From assembly GCF_050624435.1 (NCBI RefSeq), contig NC_134547.1:27363374-27427373 (forward strand): a stretch of 64,000 nucleotides of DNA, in the 5' to 3' direction. The DNA comes from Tenrec ecaudatus (taxonomy: Eukaryota > Chordata > Mammalia > Afrosoricida > Tenrecidae). Under the pieces are notes generated by a model. That model did not search any database, had not been told where the DNA came from, and worked only from the letters and a program-made list of their open reading frames with translations. Shown here one piece after another: positions 22,955-34,250 of this stretch; position 1 is the stretch's first letter, and the number at the start of each line of letters is the position of its first letter. The position numbers and the translations under genes were made by a program.

Positions 22955-23222
22955 CTCAATCTTCAGCCAAACAATAGGTAGATCTATAAGGTAAAAAGTA
23001 ACACTAATCAACTATTTGAATCAAAAGGATATAATTTATTCAAAGATAAAGTTCAGAAGGGTCAGGAAAGAAGGGGGAATGGAAACAGGAAATACAAGGA
23101 GGAAGTGCGATAAGTGATATTACGTTGAGCAGATTGCAGTCAATATCATGAAGCAAAATATGTGTGAACCGTCAAATGGAAAACGGATGTATTCTGTAAA
23201 CCTTCACCCAACTCACAATAGA
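22955..23222 (+). mobile_element. L1 class A 3' terminus, sense
   Basis: The sequence from CTTGGCTCAATCTTCAGCC to CTGTAAACCTTCACCCAACT, ending CACAATAGA, aligns by eye with the second sense copy at 43885-44140. Confidence 0.72.
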
Positions 23223-23224
23223 GA

Positions 23225-23325
23225 TTTTTTGTCAGCCTTGGAAACCTATGAGGCAATACTATTCTGTCCTATAGGGTACCCATGAGTTGAAATCAACTCA
23301 GTGGCAATGGGATATTGATGCTGAT
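23225..23325 (+). mobile_element. AfroSINE tail half, sense
   Basis: CAGCCTTGGAAACCTATGAG and CTATAGGGTACCCATGAGTT are the 3' half. The head half is absent, probably displaced by the adjacent L1 piece. Confidence 0.7.
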
Positions 23326-23558
23326 GCTTTCTGCCGATTCTAAAAAATAGGGTTATTAGCAATTATTGTGGAAATAGCATGAATGAGACTATGTAAATGG
23401 GGTTGGTTACAGATAAATTCTTGTAAATGTTAAAGGATAAGTGATTGAGGATGGACTTACCCAAAAAGAGAAAATTATTGCAAGACTTTGTTCCAGGGAT
23501 AAAATAAAAATAGGTTTCCTGTGGGTAAGACTTAAGCCTATAGATATGGAATTTAAGG

Positions 23559-24525
23559 AACTGGTATTCCATGATGGTCACCTTCCCGACACAATCACTC
23601 AAGACAAAAAGTGGGTGTATAAACAAATGAGGTGAAGAAAGCTTATGGAGCCTAGCTATCAAAAGATAAAGAGTCTAGGGTTTTAAAAACTAGAAGGTTC
23701 ACAAGTGGCCATCTAGCTTAGAAGCAATAAAGCACACATGAAAGAAGCACACCAGCCTGTGTGATCACAAGATGTAGAAGGGATCAGGTATCAGGCATCA
23801 AAGAACAAAAAAATCATATCATTGTGAATGAGGCGGGGTACAGTTAGGGGATCCAAGATCTATCTGTAGGCAACTGGACAACCCCTTACAGAAGGGTCTC
23901 TGGGAGGAGATGAGCCAGTCAGGATGCAGTGTAGCAACGATGAAACATATAACTTTCCTCTCATTCCTAAATGCTACCGCGCCCACTATCATGATGCCAA
24001 TTCTACCTTACAAACCTGGCTAGACCAGAGAATATACACTGGTCCATATAGGAACTGGAAACACAGGGAAACCAGGACAGATGAACCCTTCAGGACCAGT
24101 GCTGAGAGTAGCAATAACAGGAGGATGGAGGAAAGGTGGGGTAGAAAGAGGGATCTGATTACAAGGATCTACATATAACCTCCTCCATGAGGGAGGGACA
24201 ACAAAAAAGTGGGTGAAGGTAGATGTCGGACAGTGTAAGATAGGACAGAATAATAATTTATAAATTATCAAGGGTCCATGAGGGAGGGGAAGGGGGAAGG
24301 AGGGGAAATGAGGAGCTACTACCAAGGGCTCAAGTAGAAAGCAAATGTTTTGAGAATGATGATGGCAACAAATGTACGCAGTGGATGTATGTATAGATTG
24401 TGATAAGAGTTGTAGGAGCCCCCAATAAAATGATTCTTTTTAAAAACCTCAAAGAGCAAAACACACTATGGTTATTGTACATCAATGATACTTCAATAAA
24501 ATTACATAAAAAAGGGGAAAAAGAA
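23559..24525 (+). mobile_element. 5'-truncated L1 class B insertion with 3' extension
   Basis: This is bounded by identical 13-bp repeats ATGGAATTTAAGG (23546-23558 and 24526-24538). It starts inside the class B 3' UTR (ACTGGTATTCCATGATGG) and reaches the usual end GAGCCCCCAATAAAATGATT at about 24417-24436. About 75 bp of unrelated sequence follows, with a second AATAAAA signal (24495-24501) and an A-rich tail before the target repeat. That layout is what transcriptional read-through past the first poly(A) signal produces. Confidence 0.82.
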
Positions 24526-24538
24526 ATGGAATTTAAGG

Positions 24539-25165
24539 TAAAGAAAGTATTCCCTTTGAGGACCATATTGCAAATATATATTTAGGCAGGCAATTAGATA
24601 AAGACATTTTAAGTCTGGGCTTCTATACCTGCCATCTGTCTGTTATGAATAGTATAATTAGCAACTAGAATCTCTCACACAAAATCAACTCAATATGGTA
24701 TTTCTGGTCTGACCTCCGTGGTGTTCTACTCTGCTTTGATGGAGCTCATCATATCATGACTCTATAACAAGATTGAGGAGTTATTTGCATTCTTATGTGG
24801 AAGGTAAATCTGTTTGGCCATTCTGTTAGACTAGTTCATTTTCTTTCCTACCATCCCATCTGCCATTTTAATTCAAAACAAGGAGAAAAGCATGTATGTG
24901 CCTTTTGAGGAAGGAGAAGATTTTGGTGTGGAAGAAATTCTCTTCTAGACTGCAAGGTAAGTATTTACCCCCTCTAGCCCTGTTGGAGGAGGGGAAAAGG
25001 AAGAGAGACAAGGCAAAGAGAACAACATAGTTAGTTTCATGCCTCCTTACTTGACCTGGGGATTGAGGGGAATATCAGTGACTATGGACCTGTTGTGCTC
25101 CCCATTTGGAAGCATGAAGAATAGAGGCTGCCAGGCAGAGCAGCCCTCTGGGAAGTCACTGAAGA
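24539..25165. other. No gene seen; intergenic
   Basis: The sequence has mixed composition with no recognisable repeat or coding content. Confidence 0.45.
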
Positions 25166-25620
25166 CAAACATATAGAGAGTGCCATCAAGTCTACTGTGA
25201 TCCACGGAGACCTTATATGAAATGGAATGGAGTGCTGTCTGACCTTGCACCATCGTCACACATTCCTGAATGTTGAAGTCCATTGTTGCAGCGATTAGGT
25301 CAATGTGCCTCAATAAGGATCTTCCATGTCCCTCTATTTCATCAAATATGATGTCTTCCTCTAGCAATTGTCCCCTGATAGTGTGTCCAAAACACATTAG
25401 TCAGTCAGTGTTCTCTTGTGATCCATAAGGTTTTCTTTCAGTAATTTTTGGAAGTGGACTAGCAGGCCCCTCTTCCTTGTCTGTCTTAGTCTAGAAGCTT
25501 CACTGAAACCTGTCCACCATGGGCAATCCTGCTGGTATTTGAAATTCTGGGAACAGAGCTTCCAGCACCATAACAATACACAAACCATTATAGTACAACC
25601 AACTGACAGATGAGTGGAGG
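25166..25620 (-). mobile_element. Internally deleted RTE element, antisense
   Basis: The RTE 3' end (25166-25398, GTGCCATCAAGTCTACTGTG ... GTGTCCAAAACAC) is joined directly to the RTE 5' end (25400-25620, GATCCATAAGGTTTTCTTTC ... AACTGACAGATGAGTGG). The whole protein-coding middle is missing. Confidence 0.7.
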
Positions 25621-25621
25621 A

Positions 25622-26654
25622 TATCTATATCTATATATGGAGAGAGAGAGAGTAAAACTGGCAATGCAGTCTGATTAGGCAGTGTTCTGATAATCTGCTG
25701 CTAACAGAAAGTATCCCCACAAATAACATCTTAAAGTAATGATAATATCAATTTTGCTCACAAATCTGCAATCTGGGCAGAGCTCAGTGAGGACACTAGT
25801 TTTGGCTTCATCAAGCATTAGCTGGGGTAGCTCAAAGGACAGAGGCTGCAGCTCTCTTAAGACTCACTCCCTCACACGACTGATACTTCTATTGGTTGGA
25901 GCTCAAGAAGAACCCTATATGTGACATTTTCATTTGGCTTGGTCTTCCTTGCAACATCCTGACAGGGTCCCAATGGTGAACAACCCAATACGACCAGGTG
26001 GAAGTCACAGAGCAACACTTCTGCCATAGTCAAAGGCCTGCCAAGATGCAAGAAAGAGGGAAAGCAGGCCCTGTTTCTGGAAAAATGAACACAAATTCAT
26101 CTTGTAACAAGAGAATGTGCGATGTGCAACATTAGGACAGTCATCTTTGAAGGACACAACCTGCCATGAGCCAAGATACAGAGACAGATTTCTACGAAAA
26201 CGAAAGGGCAGGACTTAGACTTAAAGATAAAGCCACAGACTTCATAGGACAAGAGCAATAGGGAGACAAGCAAAGGAAAGCTCTAGGACGGAAGCCTAAC
26301 ATGGCTAAAGATAGGGACAATGTCAGGACTGAACTGGAAGCAAGCAGACACCTGTGCAAGGCAGAACCCGTGAAGTTGTGAGTGCCTTCAAAGCTAAGTC
26401 AAAGTACCTTGGGGCGTGAGAAGGGAAGGAGCAGGAGAAGGAATTAATGGGTAGGTTTATGGAGTTTGTAAGTCTGGAGACAGAGCATCAGGAATAGCTG
26501 GGTTCTGGCACTCAGTTGAGACCATCAGAGTTTGAACCTTTTCCTTTCAGAGCTGTTTCCTTTTGAGTTTCACGCAGGCTTCCTGATGACAGCTGTAGTT
26601 TTATCTAGAAGCTCAGGAATTCTATTAGAGAGAGGCTCTTTTCCTTTCTAATCA
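25622..26654. other. Probable ancient interspersed repeat plus intergenic DNA
   Basis: The stretch 25715-26010 has the wording of an old mammalian repeat also seen near 39.75-40.03 kb (CTCACAAATCTGCAATCTGG, GCATTAGCTGGGGTAGC). The remainder shows no gene. A short A/T and GA run lies at 25620-25652. Confidence 0.35.
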
Positions 26655-26826
26655 TTGGTGGTACTATCAGGTAAGCATTGGATTGCTAACTGCAAGGTTG
26701 GCAGTGCTACCCTACCAGCTACCTCATAGGGAAAAAGATGGAACTTTCTGCTCACATAAATATTTACAGTCTGAGAAACCCCACAGGGACCTTCTATGAT
26801 TCAAAATGGACTCATTGGCAATGGGG
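26655..26826 (+). mobile_element. AfroSINE, sense
   Basis: Visible blocks are GGATTGCTAACTGCAAGGTT, GGGAAAAAGATGGAACTTTC and a tail with GATTCAAAATGGACTCATTG. Confidence 0.78.
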
Positions 26827-26829
26827 CAA

Positions 26830-27480
26830 TTGTTTCTGGGGCATTTTTTAGGGTTAGATATCATTAACCTAGCATGAGTCTCATACTGAGTCTGACCCAG
26901 TCCCTTTGGACAGAGGAAAGTCATGCCCTGACTAGCCAGGCCTGGAGCTGGCAGATTGGGTCAATGCCAGCAGAAGCATGGAGATGGAGCATGGTGGAAG
27001 AGTGATCCCAAAGATACAAGCCATGTGCTGTGAGTGGAAGAAGGGCAAATGAATGCTGCATTAATTAACCAGTCATTGACAAAATGAGGTTGCATGACAA
27101 ATGGCTCCAAAACCCAGCAGTTCAACAAACAGCCCAACCCCTTCCCTCCCACACACACAGTTCTTAAAATTCAGGATCAGGGAGATTAACTGGAACTTTG
27201 AACTTGGCACTTCAGGGCTTGGAAGAGGTGACAGTGCATGTAAAGGCCTTGGGGCAGGAGAGATCTTGGTGTGACTGAAAGCCCAGAAGAAGACTAATTT
27301 GGGGGAGGTGAGATAATAGGAATGGAGTTTTCAGTGAGCATTTCCTTGAGAGCCTTCAAGCAAAAGCGATTTTTCTATATTCATGTTTTAGAAGTAGATC
27401 TCCACCCATTGGGTAAAGCTTTGGGTATTGGATTGGTGTCGGTATGCAGGGAAAAAATAAATGGGCTTGTTATGGATTAG
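26830..27480. other. No gene seen; intergenic
   Basis: Nothing recognisable; open frames are at most 66 codons. Confidence 0.45.
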
Positions 27481-27644
27481 GAGCCTGTGGTAGTCACCTA
27501 ATCTTGTGTCAAGTTAAGGATTAGGAGTGTAGGCGTGGAGTTTAGGCTGCCAATCTGGAGAAAGTCAGTGAGATTTTTATGTGGGCATAGCCTCCTTCTG
27601 AGAACTCTGAGAAATCTGGTACTTCCTCCTTGGAGGTGGAAGAC

Positions 27645-27646
<2 letters not shown>

Positions 27647-27716
<70 letters not shown>
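27647..27716. repeat. (CT)35 microsatellite
   Basis: Seventy uninterrupted bases of CT repeat lie inside the LTR. Leucine/serine and arginine/glutamate open frames across it on the two strands are artefacts. Confidence 0.98.
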
Positions 27717-27718
<2 letters not shown>

Positions 27719-28027
27719 TACTCCTTGGGAGACATTGCAGAAGGCAAGCCAAATGGATGCGACCAGACCTCTGAAGCCAAAGAAGCCTCAGAGAGATCGC
27801 TGCCAGCACTGAGATGCTTACAATGCCACTGGATCCACAAGACTTTCCACCCATTGGCCTGTGATTATCCTGCATTCAGCATCACTGCACATGTTTTATG
27901 GGTCTGAAAAGGAATTTATAGATTGGTATCAGACATATGGGCTAATATCAGACTTATGGATTTGATGTGCACTGGGCTGGGACGTTTGCTTAATGTACAA
28001 TTACTGTTTGATATAAAACTCTCTCTC

Positions 28028-28714
28028 TGGATTTATAAGGTAGAATTAGACCAGAACATGTACTCTGGTACAGAGAGGAGCTGGAAACACAGGGAATCCA
28101 CGACAGATGATCCCTTCAGGACCAGTGGTGAGAGTGGCAATACCAGGAGGGTGGAGGGAAGGTGGGGTAGAAAGGGTGAATCGATTACAAGGATCTACAT
28201 AAAATCTCTGCCCTGGGGGACAGACAACAGAAAAGTGGGGGAAGTGAGATGTTTGACCTGTAAGATATGACAAAATAATTTATATATTACCAAGGATTTA
28301 TGAGGGAGGGGGAGGAGAATGGTAGTGGGGAAATGAGGAGCTGATACGAAGGGCTCAAGTAGAAAGCAAATATTTTGAGAAGGATGAGGGCAACACATGT
28401 ACAAATGTACTTGACACACAATGGGTGGATGGATGATGGATGGATGGATGGATGGATGGAATGACTGTGATAAGAGTTGTATGAGCCCCCAATAAAATTA
28501 TCAAGGGTTCATAAGGAGGGGGGAGTAGGAAGGGAGGAGAAAAATGAGGAGCAGGTGCCAGGGGCTTATGTGGAGAGCAAATGTTTTGACAATGATGAGG
28601 GCAATGAATGTATAAATGTGCCTTATAATGGATGGATGGATGGATTGTGATAAGAGTTGTATGAATCCCTAATATAATGATTAAATAATAGGGAAATGAT
28701 TTTTAAAAACCACC
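28028..28714 (+). mobile_element. L1 class B insertion with micro-inversion and doubled 3' end
   Basis: It is flanked by AACTCTCTCTC (28017-28027 and 28715-28725). The first ~21 bp (CTGGATTTATAAGGTAGAAT) are in reverse orientation relative to the rest, which begins AGACCAGAACATG. A complete 3' end (GAGCCCCCAATAAAATTA) at about 28480-28499 is followed directly by another 3' UTR segment ending TGAATCCCTAATATAATG near 28680. ATGG repeats occur at 28424-28460 and 28628-28646. Confidence 0.8.
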
Positions 28715-28779
28715 AACTCTCTCTCATACACATGCGTCTCCCTCGATTTTCCTCTAGCATACCCAGACTAATACACAGT

Positions 28780-28843
28780 TCGCCCCTGTCCTATAGGGCC
28801 GCTATGAGTTGGCATGGACTTGAGGGCAGTGGGTTTGTTAGGG
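28780..28843 (+). mobile_element. AfroSINE tail, sense
   Basis: The tail is well preserved (CCCTGTCCTATAGGGCCGCT, ATGAGTTGGCATGGACTTGA), but nothing upstream belongs to the SINE. Confidence 0.75.
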
Positions 28844-28869
28844 CTTTGGAGTTCAGCAGGCCTTTGTTG

Positions 28870-29340
28870 GTGTGTTTGAGTCTATTTTTGTAGCTGTGTT
28901 TGCAGGTCAGTGGCTCATCTTCCAGCACTCTATAGGACCATATTTTGTTGTGACCCATAAGGCTTTCATTTGTTAATATTTGGAAGTAGATCACCAGGTC
29001 TTTCTTCCTAGTCTGCCTTAGGCTAGAGCATTGGTTCTCAATCTGTGGGTTGTGACCCCTTTTGGGGTCCAGCGACCTTTTAACACGAGTCACCTGATTC
29101 ATGGCAGTAGCAACATTACAGTTATGAAGTAGCAAGGAAAATGATTTTATGGTTGGGGATCACCACAACATGAGGAATTGTATTAAAGGAAGGTTGAGCA
29201 CCACAGGGCTCGAGGTTCCACTGAAGCCTGCCCATCATTGCTGACCCTTCTGGGGTTTGTCATATCGGTGGCACAGCTTCCAATTTCACAGCAGCACTCT
29301 AGCTACCACTGCACCACGAACTGATAGACAGGTGGTGGAC
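28870..29340 (-). mobile_element. RTE 5'-end module, antisense, interrupted by SPIN
   Basis: GTGACCCATAAGGCTTTCAT lies left of the SPIN copy and CACTGAAGCCTGCCCATCAT to CGAACTGATAGACAGGTGG lies to its right. The layout resembles 25400-25620, so it may be the same kind of deleted element. Confidence 0.65.
29029..29216 (+). mobile_element. SPIN-type nonautonomous hAT element in RTE
   Basis: It opens CATTGGTTCTCAATCTGTGG, followed by GTTGTGACCCC, and closes GTTGAGCACCACAG. The target duplication is GGCTAGAG (29021-29028) versus GGCTCGAG (29217-29224), 7 of 8 identical. The element is 188 bp. Confidence 0.87.
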
Positions 29341-31490
29341 TGTTCTTAAAAGCCACCTGATTTACGATGCTTTGTTTTGACAGCCCTGGAAAATGGATAC
29401 AGAATCTAGTTTCATAGTCAATGCAAGACACACCTTGGGGCAGTAGGGATGGCATGAAGTGAATAGATTCAAAGTATATTTTAGGGAGAGGAAGGATGAC
29501 AGTTAATGCCTGGGGGGTGTGCAAGAAGGAAGGAAGCAGAGACACCATTGATATTAAGTGCCTGAGTTAAGACAGGAATTTCCAGGGAAGCTGGTGGGTC
29601 ATGATGGGAGAATTTCACACTCCCCGGGGACAGGGGGAGCATTGATTAGTTCATATGTCTGCACATCTTCTCAGACAATAGAGGCTTTGTCATCCTCAAA
29701 TGAAGCATGCAGTTGGAGCTCAGAGAGGGCATGCAGTGCAAATGAAGACTGGCTTGGTTGAGATGGGTGGACCAGGGCCACTAGTCAATTCTGAGGAGCT
29801 TCAGAAAACCTGCCCAGTGTCTTTTGGAGAGTGGGCATGTCTCATGGCCACAGAGGGCCTTTTAATGTTTCACCTCCCACTGCAGCAGCGAGAGGCTCTA
29901 TCAGCTCATCCTGGAAAGGAAACATACTACCTGCCATCAGGTTCATTTCTTCAAAAAGGATGGAAGAATACAAATGAAAGACTACAGTTTGAAGGGGTCT
30001 TAGGCAGACTATCAGGCTCATTAAAGCTTCATTTATTAAAACTTCATTATTCAGAGACATTCTCCAAGTAGGATGTATGCTGGGGTGGGGGTGGGCATGA
30101 GGAGGAAGGCTTGGAGCAGGGTAGGGGAACAACCCCACACCCCCAAAAAATACCTTCCCAAGAAGCAATTCCAGTGGGCACAGATTAGATAGAAGTTTCA
30201 TCCTCTGGTCACTTGATGTTTGTCCCTCTCTTTTATCTGAATGCTCTTTCCACATTGCTCAGATGAAGCATCCAATTTATATTAAAATGCAAGTTAGGAA
30301 GCATCATCCCCAACCAACCTTGTTCATCAAAATGGTAGTGCTCTCTCCGGGTACCCTGAGTTCAGTTTGTCAACAAGCTGAAGCAGTTGAGCTGGGGCTC
30401 TGTGAGGCCCAGGAGCATGAGTTCATTAATATCCGACCCATAATGCCTTGCTGGGTTTATGCCAACAAAGCCCTGTCACTCCTTACCTTAGGATTTACTC
30501 ACTCTTTGAAACAGGCATTTATTTACACACAGTTTGACCTCATGATGGTGTTCAGCAGATGTGGATCTTACTTATTTGCATTGTTCTGTGACAGTTGCAA
30601 AATTCGTTAGTGGCTCAGGGATCAATCCTCTGTGGACTGCCCCGAAGCTAGATGAAGCAAGCGGGTTCTCCTTGATTCATCCTCCCTCCTTAGCAATGCT
30701 TGCTAGTCAGGATAACATAGTGCCCATTAAAGAAACTGCCTGTGTCACTTTAAATTTGTGACCTGGGCGGGAGGGAGGGTCATGATCACAAGTGACAGAA
30801 ACTGACGCTTGACTAACTTAGGGAAAAAGGCCTAATGGTGGATAAATGTTGGGAAGACAAGAAAATGTGGCAAATGCCTGGGCAATCTCAGGGCTGTGAA
30901 GCAGGTAATGGCGAAACACTCCTCCTGAGGCCAAAGCGTGCCCTCTGTAGTACATTAAATCACATTAACACACACCCATTCATGTTCACATGGGACCTGA
31001 GGCTATGGCCTTACTTGGAGAGGAGGTCTTGGCAGATGTGCTTAGATAAGTATTTCAAGAGCTCCATCTTTCTGGGTTTAGATTTCAGATGGATACTACA
31101 TGCACTGATTGGTGTGTTCTTATAAGAAGAGGAGTGGGCACACAGAGACCCCGTGTGAAGACACTGGCAGAGATTGGATCAGTGCATCTATAAGCCAAGA
31201 AATATCAAGGATTAGCAGCAGTGACCGGAAGCAGAGAGAGGCTACTTTGATTCTCCTTCAGAGTTCTCAGAAGGAATGAATCTTGCCCACACCTTAATTT
31301 TAACCCATTGTCCTTCAGAAAAGTGAGAGAACAAATGCCTGCTGTTTAAGTCACTCGATTGGTAGCCATTTGTTACAGCTACCCAAAAGAACCATTATGG
31401 ATTGATCTGTAGCCCCCTCAAAATATGTGAGAAATTTGAACCTTGGTGGACATGATCCTGTTTGAAAAGAAGGGAGTTCTTTTGTAATAT
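29341..31490. other. Longest repeat-poor stretch of the left half; no gene identified
   Basis: Overlapping open frames reach 137 codons (29842-30255 minus) and 123 codons (29700-30071 plus). None shows a known domain, splice pattern or codon bias that I can defend. Host regulatory or noncoding function cannot be judged from a single sequence. Confidence 0.4.
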
Positions 31491-31505
31491 AAATGAGGCC
31501 GTATG

Positions 31506-32213
31506 GCCACTGGAGATCCCTTCATAGAGGGGTTTAGAAGAGGAGATGGGTCAGTCAGGGTGCGAGGTAGTACCGATGAAGAACACAGCTTTCCCCCAGA
31601 TCCTGTATGCTTCCTCCCCCCAACTACCATGATCCAAATTCTACCTTGCAGGGCTGGATAGGGCAGAGGTTGTACACTGGTGCATATGGGGGCTGGAGGC
31701 ACAGGGAATCCAGGGTGGATGATACCTTCAGGACCAAAGGTGTGAGGGGCGATGCTGGGAGAGTGGAGGGTGAGTGGGTTGGAAAGGGGGAACTGATTAC
31801 GAGGATCCACATGTGACTTCCTCCCTGGGAGATGGACAGCAGAGAAGGGGGGGAAGGGAGACTCGGGATAGAGCAAGATATGACAAAATAACAATGTATA
31901 AATTACCAAGGGTACATGAGGGAGGGGGGAGCGGGGAGAGAGAGGAAAAAAGAAAGAGGACCTGATGCAAAGTGCATAAGTGGAGAGCAAATGCTTTGAG
32001 AATGATTGGGGCAGGGAATGTGCGGATGTGCTTTATATAATTGATGTATGTATATGTATGGATTGTGATAAGAGTTGTATGAGCCCCTAATAAAATGTAA
32101 AAAAAAGAAAATGATTAGGGCAAAGAATGTACAGATGTGCTTTATACAATTGATATATGTATATGTATGGATTGTGATAAGAGTTGTATGAGTCCTAATA
32201 AAATGTTAAAAAA
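31506..32213 (+). mobile_element. L1 class B insertion with tandem 3' ends
   Basis: It is bounded by AAATGAGGCCGTATG (31491-31505) and AAATGAGGCCATATG (32214-32228), 14 of 15 identical. The 3' UTR runs to AGCCCCTAATAAAATGTAAA at about 32100. The last ~115 bp are then repeated (ATGATTAGGGCAAAGAATG ... TCCTAATAAAATGTTAAA) before the target repeat. A 190-codon antisense frame here is incidental. Confidence 0.85.
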
Positions 32214-32550
32214 AAATGAGGCCATATGAGAATAGGCTTGAGCCTAAACCTAAACACTTCTGAGTTAAAGGCCAGGATAGACCCAGTAACACACAGTACG
32301 GGGAGAAAGATAGCGAGGAATGCCAAGGAACTTTCTGGTATCCACAAAGAAGGACCCTGACCTAGAGTCGCACCCCAAATTTGAACCTGTAAGCTCCAAA
32401 GCAGGGGGAAAAGTGTTTTAAGGCTACTGACTTGTTGGATAATTTTTGGTTAAGGAGATTAAGACAGGAATTTAAGACATCCTCCAATCCTTCCTCTGGC
32501 TTCGTTCCATTTTTCTCACATTCAAGAGTCCTCCTAGAGGATTCAGTCAG

Positions 32551-33390
32551 GTTGTTGTTGTTGTTGTTGTTGTTGTTGTTCAGTGTCATAGGGAGGGTTT
32601 GGATTCATTGTGACCATGCATACAACAAAGTCATACACTGCCCGGTCCTGTACCATTCTCACCGTTGTTCTTAAGTTTGAGCCCATTGTTGCAGCCACTG
32701 TGTCAATCCCATTTGTTGAGGGCCTTCCTCTTTTTCATTGCCCCTCTACTTTCCAGAACACGATGTCCTGCTCCAGGGACTGATCTCTCCAGACAACATG
32801 TCAAAGTTAAGGCGAAGTCTCATTATCCTTGCCCTGAGGAACATTCTGGCTGTACTTCATCCAAGTTAGATGGGTTTGTTCTTTTGGCAGTCCATGGTAC
32901 ATTCATTACTCTTTTACATCACTACTAATCAAATATATCTATTCTTCTTTGGTCTTCCTTATTCAGTGTTCAACTTTCACATGAATATGAGACAGTTGAA
33001 AATACCATGGCCTGGGTCAACCCGCCCCAGTCCTCAAAGTAATCTCTTGCTTTTCAACACTTTAAAGAGGTCTCGTGTAGCAGATTTGACTAGTGAAATG
33101 TGTCATTTGTTCTCTTCTCTGCTGCTTCCATGAGAATTGATTGTGGATTCAAGCAAGACAAAATCCTTGACAATTTCGATCTTTCCTCCATTTATCATGA
33201 TGTTATCAATAGGTCCAGTTGTGAGGGTCTGGGCTTTCTTTACATTGAGTCATAATCCAAACTGAAGGCTTTAATCCTTCATCTTCATCAGCAAGTGAAT
33301 CAAGTCCTTCTCATTTTCAGCAAAATTGTGTCATCTGTATAATGCAGGTTGTTAATAGGCCTTCCTCCAACCTGATGCTCCATCAGGCAC
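32551..33390 (-). mobile_element. RTE 3' end with (GTT)10 tail, antisense
   Basis: The (GTT)10 at 32551-32580 is the complement of the AAC microsatellite tail typical of this RTE. The element then reads TTGTGACCATGCATAC, CCCATTGTTGCAGCCACTG and on into the reverse-transcriptase region, ending near CTTCCTCCAACCTGATGC. Confidence 0.8.
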
Positions 33391-34250
33391 TGCCCCTTAA
33401 TGAGTTTAGGTCATGAAGGATAGTCCTCCATAGGCACATTGATTATTACACTACCACCCTCACATAATAAATTCAGAGAGAGAAAATTTCCCCAAAGCAA
33501 TGGAAAGCTTACTAGAGAAGTGGAGGGTGCTAAAAGCCAAAGGTGACACAAACTGGAAATCAATACTAGTTTTCAATACCTGCAGTCATCTAATAGTTCA
33601 CTGCACTATCTAAGGAAAGGTGAGGAGAACTGGGGCAATTCCATTAAAAAAAAGACAATGCAGGGTATATAAGTCCGTCATTCCTCTGGAGAAGAAAAAC
33701 ACATAGTTGGGTTGTAGAGCTTTGTTTGCTAATCAACCGAATGTAGTTGTAAGGCAGGGGTGTGTGTGTGCGCGCGTGTGTGTGTGCGTGCGTGTGTGTG
33801 TGTGTGTTGAAGGGAGGGGCTTGCCATTCTATTTCATAGCCAGGAGAAAGATGAGCCTCTTCCCATATCTTTTGCTCTGTGGCAAGTTACTGATCTACAA
33901 GGAACTTTTATTTGACAAGGATATTGCCGAGAAAACAACGGGAAGCTTGTGTTCATCTCTGCTGAGAGGTGGAGTCAAAGAGATGGGCTTTATGACAGAC
34001 ACCCTGATCGTGCAACCAAACTATGAAATGGCCTCATACATTCAACACACATTTGCTGCACCTCCCCAGTGTGCTGCCCAGATATTACCAGGCAGAGTGT
34101 TTTATGGGCAGCATTTTAGAGTTAGGCAGGCAGAGGGAGTGTCTTTGTGGGTGTTGCCTTTACCAGTCCTTGGATTGTTCTGGGACAGGCATGTCTTTTT
34201 CCTCTAAAGTAACTGATCGCGTGTAAAGAAGGAGTCTCCTCAGTAAGACG
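33391..34250. other. No gene confirmed; TG/CG-rich microsatellite inside
   Basis: A mixed TG/CG alternating purine-pyrimidine run occupies 33761-33807. A 166-codon frame (33707-34207 plus) reads through this run, and its C/V/R-rich start is the repeat itself, so I do not call it a gene. Confidence 0.5.

Larger units (their letters stand above)
27486..28775 (+). mobile_element. LTR, MaLR/ERVL-like, split by an L1 insertion
   Basis: The 5' part at 27486-28027 starts TGTGGTAGTCACC. The 3' part at 28715-28775 reads CTCTCATACACATGCGTCTC and ends with CCTCTAGCATACCCAGACTA followed by ATACA. The body resembles the LTR at 18658 (ATGGGCTAATATCAGACTTA, GGACGTTTGCTTAATGTA). A long CT microsatellite lies at 27647-27716. 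Confidence 0.65.

Noticed and set aside
27535..27875. Serine/leucine and arginine/glutamate repeat proteins
   Set aside because: Frames through the CT microsatellite on the two strands.
31418..31990. 190-codon minus-strand open frame, second longest in the window outside env
   Set aside because: It is antisense to an L1 3' UTR insertion and crosses its target repeat; proline/serine richness follows base composition.
33707..34207. 166-codon plus-strand frame beginning with C/V/R repeats
   Set aside because: The start is translated TG/CG microsatellite, with no domain in the remainder.
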